Of a stretch of 64,000 nt of DNA, positions 24,981-34,386 are shown one piece after another. The translations under genes were made by a program, and so were the position numbers. The stretch spans positions 1 to 64,000 of the forward strand of contig CAMPIX010000007.1 of the NCBI GenBank assembly GCA_946886565.1, given 5' to 3'. Every line of letters begins with the position of its first letter. The first letter of the stretch is position 1. Origin of the DNA: an uncultured Altererythrobacter sp. GTDB taxonomy: Bacteria > Pseudomonadota > Alphaproteobacteria > Sphingomonadales > Sphingomonadaceae. The notes under the pieces were generated by a model that had not been told where the DNA came from, did no database searches, and was given only the letters and a program-made list of their open reading frames with translations.

Positions 24981-26597
24981 CTAGATCGCCCGCGCGAAAC
25001 TGTCGGCGCGTGCCTGGTGCCAGTCACGCGCGTATTGGGTCGCGCCGGGATCGGCGAGCAGTTCGCCCTTGTCGAGAAAGTTGTAGATCCGGTCGATGCT
25101 GTCCGAATGGGCCGCGTTCTGTCGCTCGGAGATGTTGCACGGCTCGATCTCCCATGGCGTCTCGAGTCCCATCGCAACGATCATCTCGCGCAGGCCGTGG
25201 AGCGTGTGGCGCTGGAAGCGCGTGACACGCTCTGCCTTGTCCATCACCACCAGCCCACGCTGGCGGGTGGCGTCCTGCGTGGCGACGCCGGTGGGGCAGG
25301 TGTCCTCGTGGCAGCGCATCGACTGGACGCAGCCCAGGGCGAACATGAATGCCCGAGCGGCGTTGCACCAGTCGGCACCGAGACCGAAATTGATCGCCAT
25401 ACCGGCGCCCGAATGGACCTTGCCCGCGGCGACGAGCCTGGTCTCGTGTTTGAGATCGCAGCCTATCAGGGCGTTCCGGAGCACGATCAGTCCCTCTCGC
25501 AGCGGCATGCCGACCCGGTTCGAAAGCTCGACCGGCGCGGCGCCTGTCCCGCCTTCGGCCCCGTCCACGACGATATAATCCAGCCGGATGCCGGTTTCGC
25601 GCATCGCCTTCATCAGGGCGAACACTTCGTGGATCTTGCCGACGCAAAGCTTCGCGCCGACTGGCTTGCCACCCGAGAGATCGCGCAGCTGTGCCGCCCA
25701 TTCGAGCAGTTCGATCGGGGTCGAGAAGGTCGAATGTGCGGGCGGAGAAATGCAGTCCTTGCCTTGCGGCACGCCGCGCGCTGCGGCGATCTCGGCGGTC
25801 ACCTTGGCGCCTGGAAGCACCCCGCCGTGGCCGGGCTTGGCGCCCTGGCTGAGCTTGATCTCGATCATTTTGACCTGGTCGATCTGCGCGGTTTCGGCGA
25901 AGCGTGCGGGATCGAACCGGCCGTCGCCGTCGCGGCAGCCGAAATAGCCGCTGCCGATTTCCCACACCAGATCGCCTCCGTGCTCGCGGTGATAGCGCGA
26001 GATGCCGCCTTCGCCGGTGTCGTGGTAGAAACTGCCCGCCGCTGCGCCCTTGTTGAGCGCGAGGATCGCGTTCGCCGAGAGCGAGCCGAAGCTCATCGCC
26101 GAGATGTTGAGCAGCGCCGCTGAGTAGGGGCGCGAACACTGCGAGCTGCCCACGTCGACACGCCATTCGGTCGGCGCCTCCGCGTTCGGAACGATCGAGT
26201 GCGAAAGCCACTCGTACTCGTCCGAATAGACGTCGAGCTCGGTCCCGAACGGGTGCGAATCGAGCTCGCCCTTGGAGCGGGCGTAGACCAGCGCGCGTTC
26301 GTCGTGGTTGAACGGCCTCCCGTCAAGGTCGCCTTCGACCACGTAGGCGCGCGCGTAGGGCCGCAAGTCCTCCATAATCCAGCGCACGCGTGCGAGCAGC
26401 GGGTAATTGCGCCGCAGTGTATGATCCTGCTGGAAGAAGTCCCAGACGGCGATCGCGAGCAGGGGCAGGGTGACCACGAGCGCCCAGCGCGCCGGCGACC
26501 ACAGGAAGAAGAGCGCGCTCAGCGCGAGCAGCACCGCAGGCAGGACGAAGCGCGTCGCGAGGTTGCTCGAGAAGCGCCAGGTTGCGCGGTTGATCAT
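24981..26597 (-). CDS. FMN-binding glutamate synthase-like protein (membrane-anchored)
   Basis: The 538-aa protein starts with two hydrophobic segments (about 12-32 and 37-52), followed by a GltB-like FMN domain (SFGSLSANAILALNKGAAAG, QGAKPGHGGVLPGAKV, YIVVDGAEGGTGAAP). CVQSMRCHEDTCPTG has the three cysteines of a 3Fe-4S cluster. It lacks the amidotransferase domain of full glutamate synthase, so it needs another ammonia source or does another redox reaction. Such stand-alone proteins are common, and few are characterised. ATG 26597 is one base before the dienelactone hydrolase stop, and the two genes are probably co-transcribed. Confidence 0.82.
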   Translation of the reverse strand: MINRATWRFSSNLATRFVLPAVLLALSALFFLWSPARWALVVTLPLLAIAVWDFFQQDHTLRRNYPLLARVRWIMEDLRPYARAYVVEGDLDGRPFNHDERALVYARSKGELDSHPFGTELDVYSDEYEWLSHSIVPNAEAPTEWRVDVGSSQCSRPYSAALLNISAMSFGSLSANAILALNKGAAAGSFYHDTGEGGISRYHREHGGDLVWEIGSGYFGCRDGDGRFDPARFAETAQIDQVKMIEIKLSQGAKPGHGGVLPGAKVTAEIAAARGVPQGKDCISPPAHSTFSTPIELLEWAAQLRDLSGGKPVGAKLCVGKIHEVFALMKAMRETGIRLDYIVVDGAEGGTGAAPVELSNRVGMPLREGLIVLRNALIGCDLKHETRLVAAGKVHSGAGMAINFGLGADWCNAARAFMFALGCVQSMRCHEDTCPTGVATQDATRQRGLVVMDKAERVTRFQRHTLHGLREMIVAMGLETPWEIEPCNISERQNAAHSDSIDRIYNFLDKGELLADPGATQYARDWHQARADSFARAI

Positions 26598-26598
26598 C

Positions 26599-27297
26599 TC
26601 AGCCCAGGTGCTCGGCGAAGAATTCGGCGGTGCGCTCGTCGGCCAGATTGGCGCCTTCCTCGTCGCGGCGCTTGCCGAATTCGGTTGCGAAGCCGTGATC
26701 CAGCCCCGGATAATCGTGGAGGGTGATCTTGGGGTGGTCGTCGAGCCCCTCGTGCATCGCCTTCTGCGTAGCCTTATCGACGAAGCCGTCCTCGCCCGCG
26801 ATGTGCAGCATGAGCGGATGGGCGATCGCGTGTTTTTCGCGCAGCAGCCCGTCGATACCGACCGCGTAGTAGCCGACCGAGGCGTCCACATCGGTGCGCG
26901 CCGCGGTCATGTAGGCGAGTCGGCCGCCGAGGCAGTAGCCGACTGCGCCGACCTTGCGCACGCTCTCGTGCCGGCGGATCCAGTGAATCGCCGCCTCGAT
27001 GTCGCGGATTCCCTGATCCTGGTTGAACTTGCCCATCAGGTCGAGCGCGCGCTTGAACTCCGGCTCGATGTCGGGATCGAGCTCGACGCCGGGCTCGAGC
27101 CGCCAGAACAGATCGGGCGCGACCGCGAGATAGCCATCCTCGGCGAGCCGGTCGCACTTGCGGCGGATGCCAGCGTTCACGCCGAAAATCTCCTGGATCA
27201 CTACGATCGCGGCGCGCGGATTGCCCTCCGGTCGTGCGACGTAGGCAGTGAAGCTGTCGTTGCCCGAGAGGGTCCCGATAGTGGCGGTCTCGCTCAT
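26599..27297 (-). CDS. Dienelactone hydrolase family protein
   Basis: This 232-aa alpha/beta hydrolase has the DLH triad C122 (VGYCLGGRLAY), D170 (AGEDGFV) and H201 (LDHGFATEFG), plus IQEIFGVN near residue 35. Classical enzymes open dienelactones in chlorocatechol breakdown. Many homologues are general carboxylesterases. No aromatic-degradation genes are close, so the physiological substrate is open. The start at 27297 gives MSETATIGTLSGNDSF. It leads a small leftward operon with the GltB-like gene. Confidence 0.88.
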   Translation of the reverse strand: MSETATIGTLSGNDSFTAYVARPEGNPRAAIVVIQEIFGVNAGIRRKCDRLAEDGYLAVAPDLFWRLEPGVELDPDIEPEFKRALDLMGKFNQDQGIRDIEAAIHWIRRHESVRKVGAVGYCLGGRLAYMTAARTDVDASVGYYAVGIDGLLREKHAIAHPLMLHIAGEDGFVDKATQKAMHEGLDDHPKITLHDYPGLDHGFATEFGKRRDEEGANLADERTAEFFAEHLG

Positions 27298-27395
27298 GCA
27301 GTTCTTCCCTTTCCCTGTACGTCGCCGGTGCGTAACGCTTGCGCGGGGGCCTTGGCAAACCCAGCTTGTCTCCTCCACCCAACGGAGAAAATGCG

Positions 27396-27659
27396 ATGAA
27401 GGTCCATATCGAGATCGATTGCACGCCCGAGGAAGCGCGGACCTTCATGGGCCTGCCCGACGTGGGCAAGGCCAACGATGTCTACGTCGATATGATGAGC
27501 AAGGCGATGAAGGGCGTCAGCAACCCCGACCAGTTGCAGGATTACGCACGCCAACTCGCACCGATGGGGCAGATGGGCCTCAAGATGTTCCAGAGCTTCG
27601 TCGAAGGTGCATCGCGGGCGAACGAGAAGAAGCCCAAAGGCGACGATCCCCAGGGCTGA
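27396..27659 (+). CDS. Small conserved protein (DUF6489-like)
   Basis: The 87-aa acidic protein begins MKVHIEIDCTPEEARTFMGL, has a helical middle (VYVDMMSKAMKGVSNPDQLQDY) and a lysine-rich tail (ASRANEKKPKGD). The pattern matches small alphaproteobacterial proteins listed as DUF6489. No function is known. ATG 27396 has GGAG at 27384-27387. mnmE starts 8 bases after its stop, so they share a transcript. Confidence 0.7.
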   Translation: MKVHIEIDCTPEEARTFMGLPDVGKANDVYVDMMSKAMKGVSNPDQLQDYARQLAPMGQMGLKMFQSFVEGASRANEKKPKGDDPQG

Positions 27660-27667
27660 GCACTCCT

Positions 27668-28948
27668 TTGTCTGCCCAAACGATCTTCGCCCTGTCGAGC
27701 GGCGCGCCTCCCGCAGGAATCGCGGTGGTGCGGGTGAGCGGCCCGGCCGCGGGCGACGCCTTGCGGACCCTTACGGGAGGTCTGACTGAACCCCGCAAGG
27801 CAGCGGCGCGGGTTCTGCGCGGGGGGGATGGGGTGGAGCTCGACCGTGCGCTCGTGCTCTGGCTCCCTGGTCCCGGGACTGCGACCGGGGAGGACGTTGC
27901 CGAACTGCACCTCCACGGCGGACGAGCGGTTGTGGCGGCGGTCGAGCGGACGCTGGCGGCCTTGCAGGGGCTTCGCGCGGCAACCCCCGGAGAGTTCACC
28001 CGCCGCGCTTTCGCCAACCGGCGGATCGACTTGGCACAGGCCGAGGGATTGGCCGAGCTGCTCGAAGCCGAGACCGAGCTTCAGCGCCGCTCGGCGATGG
28101 CGATGGCGGGCGGAGCGCTCTCGCGCAAGGCCGAAGATTGGCGCGACGCGGTGTTGGCGCTGTCGGCTGAGGTCGAGGGGGTGCTCGACTTCGCCGACGA
28201 GGAAGATGCCGCCGATCTTCCTCCGTCTTTCGCCGGCCGGGCGGGAAAGCTCGTCGCCGAGCTTCAGGAATGGCTGCATCGTCCTCGAGCAAGTATCTTA
28301 CGCGAAGGTTATCGAATCGTTCTCGCGGGTCCTCCCAATGCCGGAAAGTCCACTCTTTTCAATGCCCTGCTGGAGAACGAAGCGGCCATCACCTCGCCCA
28401 CCGCGGGCACTACGCGCGATGTGCTCGAACGCTCCGTAGCGATGGCGGGCATTCCGTTCACGTTGGTAGATACGGCCGGGTTGCGAGATGGCGAGCGCGA
28501 CGAGATCGAGACGATCGGTATCGCCCGCGCACGTGAGCAGCTCGCCCGCGCCGATCTCGTGCTCTGGCTGGGCGAGGAAGGGGCAGGCCCCCCGGACGCG
28601 TGGGAGATCGACGCAAAATCGGACGATCCCGCGCGGCAGGCAAAAAGCCACGACGCGCTGGCGCTTTCGGCGAAGACGGGGTTTCACGTGGGACTCTTGC
28701 GCGAGCGGTTGATCGAACACGCGCGTAAAGCGATGCCTGTGCCGGGTGAGGTGGCGTTGACCGAGCACCAGTCTCGTCTGCTGAAAGAGGCGCACGACGC
28801 TCTGCTAGGTATTCACGCGCACATCGACCCGCTGCTCGCCGCCGAGCACCTGCGGCTGGCGCGCAGCGCCTTCGACCGGCTGGTGGGCCGCGCTTCGACC
28901 GAGGATATGCTCGACGCTCTGTTCGGGCGATTCTGCATCGGAAAGTGA
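27668..28948 (+). CDS. mnmE: tRNA uridine-5-carboxymethylaminomethyl GTPase MnmE
   Basis: This 426-aa protein with MnmG makes the cmnm5 modification at U34 of certain tRNAs. The start is TTG 27668 (MSAQTIFALSSGAPPAGIAVVR). Folate-binding, helical and G domains are in order: G1 GPPNAGKST (221-229), G2 TTRD (248-251), G3 DTAGL (268-272), and the essential C423 in the final FCIGK. The G4 motif, normally NKxD, reads AKSD (316-319), so the guanine-binding Asn is missing. The G domain is also short in this part. It is followed by two parS-like sites and mnmG. Confidence 0.93.
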   Translation: MSAQTIFALSSGAPPAGIAVVRVSGPAAGDALRTLTGGLTEPRKAAARVLRGGDGVELDRALVLWLPGPGTATGEDVAELHLHGGRAVVAAVERTLAALQGLRAATPGEFTRRAFANRRIDLAQAEGLAELLEAETELQRRSAMAMAGGALSRKAEDWRDAVLALSAEVEGVLDFADEEDAADLPPSFAGRAGKLVAELQEWLHRPRASILREGYRIVLAGPPNAGKSTLFNALLENEAAITSPTAGTTRDVLERSVAMAGIPFTLVDTAGLRDGERDEIETIGIARAREQLARADLVLWLGEEGAGPPDAWEIDAKSDDPARQAKSHDALALSAKTGFHVGLLRERLIEHARKAMPVPGEVALTEHQSRLLKEAHDALLGIHAHIDPLLAAEHLRLARSAFDRLVGRASTEDMLDALFGRFCIGK

Positions 28949-28964
28949 CGTTCCACGTGAAACA
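28949..28964. promoter_or_regulatory. parS: parS-like site 1
   Basis: CGTTCCACGTGAAACA matches 14 of 16 bases of the parS consensus TGTTTCACGTGAAACA. It lies directly after the mnmE stop. ParB encoded 3.3 kb downstream is the expected binder. Confidence 0.8.
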
Positions 28965-28986
28965 TCGCTGGGACGGCGCAAATCGA

Positions 28987-29002
28987 AGTTTCACGTGAAA
29001 CG
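28987..29002. promoter_or_regulatory. parS: parS-like site 2
   Basis: AGTTTCACGTGAAACG contains the perfect 14-base palindromic core GTTTCACGTGAAAC (28988-29001), the best match in the window. It lies in the 96-bp mnmE-mnmG gap, 38 bases from site 1 (start to start). Confidence 0.88.
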
Positions 29003-29044
29003 AGCGCTTTGACGGGGCATCCGGCTTCGCCTATTCGCGCAACC

Positions 29045-30901
29045 ATGCACGTCTACGACATCCTGGTGATCGGTGGTGGCCATGCCGGCGTCGAGGCGGC
29101 GACGGTCGCCGCGCGAATGGGTGCACGTGTCGGGCTCGTCACTTTCGATCCGGACGCGATCGGCGCGATGAGCTGCAATCCGGCGATCGGCGGGCTGGGC
29201 AAGGGCCACCTCGTGCGTGAGGTCGATGCGTTCGATGGCGTGATCGCCCGCGCCGCCGATGCGGCGGCGATTCACTACCGTATGCTCAACCTGTCGAAGG
29301 GAAGCGCAGTGTGGGGGCCGCGCGTTCAGGCCGACCGCAGGCTGTTCAAGGCGGCGGTGCAGCAGGCTGTGCGCGCGCACGAGGGACTCGAGGTTATTCC
29401 CGGCGAGGCGGCTGCGCTGATTCTGGAGGGCGAAAGGGTCGCCGGGATCGAGCTTGCGGATGGTGTCCGTCTCGTGGCGAGTGCGGTGATTCTGTGCACC
29501 GGGACGTTTCTCGGGGGGAAGCTGTTCCGCGGCGAGGAACGGCTCGAAGGCGGGCGGATCGGCGAGAACGCCGCGCGGCGGCTCGCGGCGCAGTTGCGCG
29601 AGGCGGCGCTGCCGATGGCGCGGCTGAAGACCGGCACTCCTCCGCGGCTCGACGGACGTACGATCGACTGGGCGCGGCTGGCCGAACAGCCCTCGGACGC
29701 CGCCACCTGGACGATGTCGCCGCTCACAGGGCACCGCGCGAACCCGCAAGTGTTCTGCGCGATCACTCGCACTAACGCGCACAGCCACGAGATCGTCCGC
29801 GGGGGGCTCGACCGCTCGCCGCTGTTCAGTGGGGCGATCGACGCGCAAGGACCGCGTTACTGCCCGTCGATCGAGGACAAGATCCATCGCTTCGGCGACC
29901 GCGAGGGGCATCAGGTGTTCCTCGAACCCGAAGGTCTCGATACGCACCTGGTCTACCCCAATGGCATCAGCACGTCGCTTCCGGTCGATGTGCAGCTTGC
30001 GATGCTGCGGACTATGGACGGCCTGGAAGCGGTCGATATGACCGTGCCGGGCTACGCGGTCGAATACGATCACATCGATCCGCGCGCGCTGACTCCGGCA
30101 CTCGAGCTGCGCGCGATCGGCGGTCTCTACTGTGCAGGCCAGATCAACGGTACCACCGGATACGAGGAGGCCGCGGCGCAAGGGCTGATCGCCGGTATGC
30201 ATGCCGCGAGTGCGGTGCTGGGGCGGGCTCCGGCACCGCTCGACCGGGGGAACTCCTACATGGCGGTTATGGTCGACGACCTGACACTGCAGGGCGTCAG
30301 CGAGCCCTATCGGATGCTCACTGCCCGTGCCGAGTACCGCCTTCGCCTGCGGGCCAGCAATGCCGCTACCCGATTGACGCCGCTGGCAGTCGATGCCGGC
30401 TGTGTCGGCGAGCAGCGCCGGCGCTGGCTTACCGAGCGGGAAATGCGCCGTGGCGAGTGGCAGACCGCGCTCTCCCGCGAGGTTCCGGCCGCCGAACTCG
30501 CGAACGGCGGACTGCCGATCCGGCGCGACGCGGGTTCGCTGCGGATCGCCGACTGGCTGCGCTACAACGGCGTCGATCTCGCCGCTCTTGCGCCCTGGCT
30601 GAACGAGGGTTTGGACCCACGCGAGGATGTTGCGGTGGAGATGGCCGAAGATGCGGTCTACGCTCCCTACCTCGAGCGGCAGGAAGCCGAATTGCGCGAT
30701 CTCCGCGCCAGCGAGGCGGTGGCCCTGGGGCCCGAATTCGCTTATCGCGACGTCCCGGGCCTATCGAACGAGATGGTCGAAAGGCTCGCGGCTGCGCGGC
30801 CCGAAACGCTCGCGGCCGCCGGACGCGTTCCAGGTGTGACCCCCGCTGCTCTGTCTGCGCTTCTCGTGCATGCCCGGCGCAACGAGCGGCAGGCTGCGTG
30901 A
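29045..30901 (+). CDS. mnmG: tRNA uridine-5-carboxymethylaminomethyl enzyme MnmG
   Basis: The 618-aa FAD protein works with MnmE in U34 modification. It shows the FAD-binding [17 protein letters not shown], the GidA signatures [20 protein letters not shown] and [15 protein letters not shown], and [22 protein letters not shown]-terminal helices needed for MnmE contact are present. ATG 29045 is preceded by the parS-bearing gap. rsmG overlaps its end by 4 bases (GTGA). Confidence 0.96.
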   Translation: MHVYDILVIGGGHAGVEAATVAARMGARVGLVTFDPDAIGAMSCNPAIGGLGKGHLVREVDAFDGVIARAADAAAIHYRMLNLSKGSAVWGPRVQADRRLFKAAVQQAVRAHEGLEVIPGEAAALILEGERVAGIELADGVRLVASAVILCTGTFLGGKLFRGEERLEGGRIGENAARRLAAQLREAALPMARLKTGTPPRLDGRTIDWARLAEQPSDAATWTMSPLTGHRANPQVFCAITRTNAHSHEIVRGGLDRSPLFSGAIDAQGPRYCPSIEDKIHRFGDREGHQVFLEPEGLDTHLVYPNGISTSLPVDVQLAMLRTMDGLEAVDMTVPGYAVEYDHIDPRALTPALELRAIGGLYCAGQINGTTGYEEAAAQGLIAGMHAASAVLGRAPAPLDRGNSYMAVMVDDLTLQGVSEPYRMLTARAEYRLRLRASNAATRLTPLAVDAGCVGEQRRRWLTEREMRRGEWQTALSREVPAAELANGGLPIRRDAGSLRIADWLRYNGVDLAALAPWLNEGLDPREDVAVEMAEDAVYAPYLERQEAELRDLRASEAVALGPEFAYRDVPGLSNEMVERLAAARPETLAAAGRVPGVTPAALSALLVHARRNERQAA

Positions 30902-31527
30902 TTGCTACCGAGCAAGAGGCACGCGCTTTCGTTGCCGCACGTTGCGATCGAGCAGGGCTTGAGCGACTCACGCATTTCGTTGCGGCGCTGGTGGAGGAAA
31001 ACGAACGGCAGAATCTCGTCGCGCGCCCGACACTCGACTCGGTCTGGCAGCGGCATATCGCCGATTCGGCACAGTTGCTGGATCGTGTTCCACGTGAAAC
31101 GCCGCTGTGGCTCGATCTCGGCAGCGGGGCGGGGATGCCCGGCCTGATTGTCGCGGCAATGCGACCCGAGTGGCATGTAGTGCTGGTCGAATCGCGGCGA
31201 AAACGAATCGACTGGCTCGCCAGAATGGTCCGCGAGCTCGCTCTCGACCGGTGCCAAGTGGAAGGCATGCGGCTGGAGCAGGTCGAAAGCGTGCCTGCAG
31301 GGGTAATCTCGGCACGCGCTTTCGCGCCACTTGCACGTATTTTCGAACTCTCCGCGCGATTTTCCACAAGCGACACGCTGTGGCTGTTGCCGAAGGGGCG
31401 TTCGGCAGCGCAAGAATTGCGTGAGCTGCCCACACGGCAGAAATCGCTGTTCCACGTGGAACAGTCGCAAACCGACGCCGAAGCGGGAATCATCGTCGGC
31501 CATCTGGCCGGGAAAGCGCGACCATGA
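30898..31527 (+). CDS. rsmG: 16S rRNA m7G527 methyltransferase
   Basis: This 209-aa SAM enzyme has [17 protein letters not shown] (motif I), [12 protein letters not shown] and [12 protein letters not shown], all typical of RsmG/GidB. It methylates G527 of 16S rRNA, and loss causes low-level streptomycin resistance in other bacteria. The GTG start at 30898 overlaps the mnmG stop. Two parS-like sites lie within its coding sequence (31086 and 31448), and parA overlaps its stop by 4 bases. Confidence 0.93.
   Translation: MIATEQEARAFVAARCDRAGLERLTHFVAALVEENERQNLVARPTLDSVWQRHIADSAQLLDRVPRETPLWLDLGSGAGMPGLIVAAMRPEWHVVLVESRRKRIDWLARMVRELALDRCQVEGMRLEQVESVPAGVISARAFAPLARIFELSARFSTSDTLWLLPKGRSAAQELRELPTRQKSLFHVEQSQTDAEAGIIVGHLAGKARP
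31086..31101. promoter_or_regulatory. parS: parS-like site 3 (inside rsmG)
   Basis: TGTTCCACGTGAAACG matches 14 of 16 bases of the parS consensus. It is in the reading frame of rsmG (encoding part of RVPRET), which shows that coding and ParB-binding constraints coexist. Confidence 0.78.
31448..31463. promoter_or_regulatory. parS: parS-like site 4 (inside rsmG)
   Basis: TGTTCCACGTGGAACA is a perfect 16-base palindrome (18 bases with the flanking C and G) and matches the consensus at 14 of 16. It lies 61 bases before the parA ATG and could mediate ParB control of parAB. Confidence 0.75.
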
Positions 31528-32300
31528 TCGTCATCGCCATCGCGAACCAGAAGGGCGGCGTGGGCAAGACCACCACCGCAATCAACATCGCGACCGCGAT
31601 GGCGGCAACCGGGTGGAATACGCTGCTGATCGACCTCGATCCGCAGGGGAATGCGTCGACGGGGATGGGTCTTGCTGCCGCGGATCGCGAGGGTTCGAGC
31701 TACGACGTCGTGGTCGGAGATGCTCCTCTCGCCGAATGCATCCACGAAACCAACATTCCCGGGCTCGATATCGTGCCGGCGACGGTCGACCTGAGTGGAG
31801 CGGAGGTCGAGCTGGTGTCGGTCGAGGATCGCACCGGGCGACTGCGTGAAGCCCTTGCGGGCCATCGCGGCCATGAGATCTGCTTCATCGACTGCCCGCC
31901 GTCGCTCGGCCTGCTGACGCTGAACGCGCTCGGCGCAGCGGATACGCTGCTGGTGCCGCTCCAGTGCGAATTCTTCGCGCTCGAGGGCCTGAGCCAGTTG
32001 CTGCAGACGGTCGAGCGCGTCCAGCAGCGCTTCAACCCGAATCTCGGGATTATCGGAGTGGTGCTGACGATGTTCGACCGCCGGAACCGGCTGACCGATC
32101 AAGTCGCAGACGACGTGCGCGACTGTCTCGGCAAACTGGTGTTCGAGGCCGTGATCCCGCGCAATGTGCGGCTGTCGGAGGCGCCGAGCCATGGGTTGCC
32201 AGCGCTTGTGTACGACCATTCCTGCGCGGGCAGCCGTGCTTATATCGCGCTCGCCCGCGAGTTGATCGGCCGTCTGCCCGAGAAGAGGAAAGCCGCATGA
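31524..32300 (+). CDS. parA: Chromosome partitioning ATPase ParA
   Basis: The 258-aa protein has the deviant Walker A KGGVGKTT (with K10 and K15) near the N-terminus, LLIDLDPQGNAST, and FIDCPPSLGLLTLNAL with the Walker B. It lacks the N-terminal HTH of plasmid type Ia proteins, so it is the chromosomal type. ParA-ATP coats the nucleoid and moves ParB-parS complexes toward the pole. It overlaps rsmG and parB by 4 bases each, which implies translational coupling. Confidence 0.95.
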   Translation: MIVIAIANQKGGVGKTTTAINIATAMAATGWNTLLIDLDPQGNASTGMGLAAADREGSSYDVVVGDAPLAECIHETNIPGLDIVPATVDLSGAEVELVSVEDRTGRLREALAGHRGHEICFIDCPPSLGLLTLNALGAADTLLVPLQCEFFALEGLSQLLQTVERVQQRFNPNLGIIGVVLTMFDRRNRLTDQVADDVRDCLGKLVFEAVIPRNVRLSEAPSHGLPALVYDHSCAGSRAYIALARELIGRLPEKRKAA

Positions 32301-33274
32301 GCAACCCGACCGACCCAATCCGTTTCTCGGTCCCGGCGCGTATTGCCGCCGACCGCAAGAGAAAGCTCGGCAAGGGGCTCGGCGCGCTGCTCGGCGAGAC
32401 TCAGCGTGAGGAACCGCTGGTTCGCCAGAACGGGGGCGGCAAGGAAGAAATCGGCGATAAAACAAACGCATCGCCACGATCGGGCCTCGCCTCGGTCGCC
32501 ACCTCGGCGATCGAGCCGCTTCCTGGCCAGCCGCGCCGCCGGTTCGACGAGGCGGCGCTCGACGAGCTCGCGGCGTCTATTGCGCAGCGCGGTGTGATAC
32601 AGCCGGTGATCGTCCGGCCGCTCGCAGGAGGGCGCTATCAGCTCGTTGCGGGCGAGCGCCGCTGGCGCGCGGCGCAGAAGGCGCGTTTGCACGAGATTCC
32701 TGCCCTGGTACGCGAGCTCGACGAGACCGAAGTCATGGCGCTCGCCTTGATCGAGAACATTCAGCGCGAAGATCTGAATCCGGTCGAGGAAGCGCGCGCC
32801 TACCAGGGGCTGACCGACCGGGAGGGCATGACGCAGGCCGAGATCGCGCAACTGGTCGACAAATCGCGCAGCCACGTCGCCAACCTGCAGCGCTTGCTCA
32901 ACTTGCCCGAAGACGTGCTCGATATGGTCGAGGAAGGCGCGCTGTCGATGGGGCACGCGCGCGCGCTCATCGGCAATGACGCGGCGGTCGAGTTGGCGAA
33001 GCGCGCCGTGTCGCAGAAGCTTTCGGTGCGGCAGGTCGAGAAGCTGGTCGCGACCCCCGCCACGGCGGAACCCCGGCGCCAGATGCGCAGCTCGCGCGAT
33101 CCGGCGAAGGACGCAGACATCGCCGCGGTCCAGAGTCACCTCGAGGAGTTTCTCGGGCTCAACGTGCGGATCAAGACCGACGCCGACCCGCGATCGGGCG
33201 CGGTCACGATCCGCTATCGCACGCTCGACCAACTGGACCTGATCTGCCAGCGGCTGACCGGGGGCGATATCTAG
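32297..33274 (+). CDS. parB: Chromosome partitioning protein ParB
   Basis: The 325-aa protein has the N-terminal ParA-activating basic segment (RKRKLGKGLGALLG) and the CTP-binding ParB domain with VAGERRWRAAQKA and ALIENIQREDLNP. The HTH region (MTQAEIAQLVDKSRSHVANL) reads parS, and a C-terminal dimerisation domain follows after about residue 270. It loads at parS and spreads as a CTP clamp. The four parS-like sites just upstream are its natural targets. PopZ, encoded earlier in the window, binds ParB in Caulobacter. Confidence 0.96.
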   Translation: MSNPTDPIRFSVPARIAADRKRKLGKGLGALLGETQREEPLVRQNGGGKEEIGDKTNASPRSGLASVATSAIEPLPGQPRRRFDEAALDELAASIAQRGVIQPVIVRPLAGGRYQLVAGERRWRAAQKARLHEIPALVRELDETEVMALALIENIQREDLNPVEEARAYQGLTDREGMTQAEIAQLVDKSRSHVANLQRLLNLPEDVLDMVEEGALSMGHARALIGNDAAVELAKRAVSQKLSVRQVEKLVATPATAEPRRQMRSSRDPAKDADIAAVQSHLEEFLGLNVRIKTDADPRSGAVTIRYRTLDQLDLICQRLTGGDI

Positions 33275-33356
33275 TAAGATATTGCTTTAACAGGCGAATA
33301 TTCTTCGGCTTGGCAGCCGTGCGATGGCCCGAAGTTGCGCGCCGCGACTTTTCCGA

Positions 33357-34268
33357 TCACCGTTCCTTGGTATACTTGACGCGCTTGTCGGCCTTGTGGG
33401 CGCGCTTGCGTATCTTGCGGTGCGTGGGCGCGGGCCGTTCGATATCGACCCATTCCTCGGTCACGTATTCGCGCACGACCGCGCGTTGCGGTACCTGAAC
33501 CACGACCGGAACGTAAGTCATCGCATAGCCGCATCCGCAGCCTGGATATCCGTAACCGTAGGGCGCTGCCGGATAGCCATGCGCATAAGCAGGAGCATAT
33601 GCCGGCGGATAGGGATGTTCGGCCGCTGCCGAGTAGCGCTCCAGCCAGGCATAGCAATATTCGTCGGCTCGTTCGCGGGCATTGGCCGAGTCGACTGCCG
33701 ATCCCACCGCGAGCCCCGCAAGACCGCCGACGCCGGCGCCGATGAGCGTCCCGGCGAGCCGGTCGCCGTCCGCAATGCGGTTGCCGATCACCCCGCCCGC
33801 GACCGCGCCGATCACTCCGCCGGTCGCAGCACCGTCGCCGCTGTGCGCACCGCGATAGCGCGCGCGGCAATCGTCGAGCCAGGCCTCGCGATCGAACCGC
33901 GCCGCGTGGGGCGGGGCGTCGTAATAGTCCGTCGGTGGCTGAATCGGTACGTCGTCGTACTCGGGTGGAACCCGATGCGCGTACTCATCAACGTAGGGCT
34001 CGTCGTACTCGTGCTCGTAATGGTACTCTATCGCATCGTGTTCCGCGGGTTGCTGGTCGTACTCGACAGGCGCCTCGGCCGGCAGCGGCGGTTGCCGGAC
34101 TTCGGATGGCGGCAGCGGCTGAACCACCGGGTCCTGCCGATAGATCACCTCGCCGGGTTGGGGAAGCTGGGCGTATTCGTAGGGTATCTCGGGTTCGGCG
34201 GCGGCGGGCGCAGCGGCTGCGATGGCTCCCGCGGCGGCTCCCAGGAACGCGAACGGGCGAGCGGTCAT
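33357..34268 (-). CDS. Glycine-zipper 2TM domain envelope protein
   Basis: The 303-aa protein has a signal-like N-terminus (MTARPFAFLGAAAGAIAAAAPAAA). A long tyrosine-, glutamate- and proline-rich linker follows (about 25-125, e.g. YEHEYDEPYVDEYAHRVPPE), then a glycine-zipper (about 148-195: GGVIGAVAGGVIGNRIADGD, GTLIGAGVGGLAG). Next is a YP/GY-rich segment (about 215-245) and a very basic tail (HRKIRKRAHKADKRVK). Glycine zippers form paired membrane hairpins in envelope proteins such as Rickettsia 17-kDa antigen relatives. The function is unknown. It converges with parB, and 82 bp lie between. Confidence 0.75.
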   Translation of the reverse strand: MTARPFAFLGAAAGAIAAAAPAAAEPEIPYEYAQLPQPGEVIYRQDPVVQPLPPSEVRQPPLPAEAPVEYDQQPAEHDAIEYHYEHEYDEPYVDEYAHRVPPEYDDVPIQPPTDYYDAPPHAARFDREAWLDDCRARYRGAHSGDGAATGGVIGAVAGGVIGNRIADGDRLAGTLIGAGVGGLAGLAVGSAVDSANARERADEYCYAWLERYSAAAEHPYPPAYAPAYAHGYPAAPYGYGYPGCGCGYAMTYVPVVVQVPQRAVVREYVTEEWVDIERPAPTHRKIRKRAHKADKRVKYTKER

Positions 34269-34386
34269 GGTCGATTCCTCTTGGCGTTAGGCCGAGTCGT
34301 TTACCGGCGTTAACGCAAAATCTACCATCGTCGCCCGCGACCGCCCACGTGGACGCGTGCAATGTCCCGATTCGGGGCGGGCAGCG

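Noticed and set aside
26598..26891. N-terminal extension of the GltB-like protein
   Set aside because: It would cover the dienelactone hydrolase gene in another frame. ATG 26597 gives two membrane helices as in relatives.
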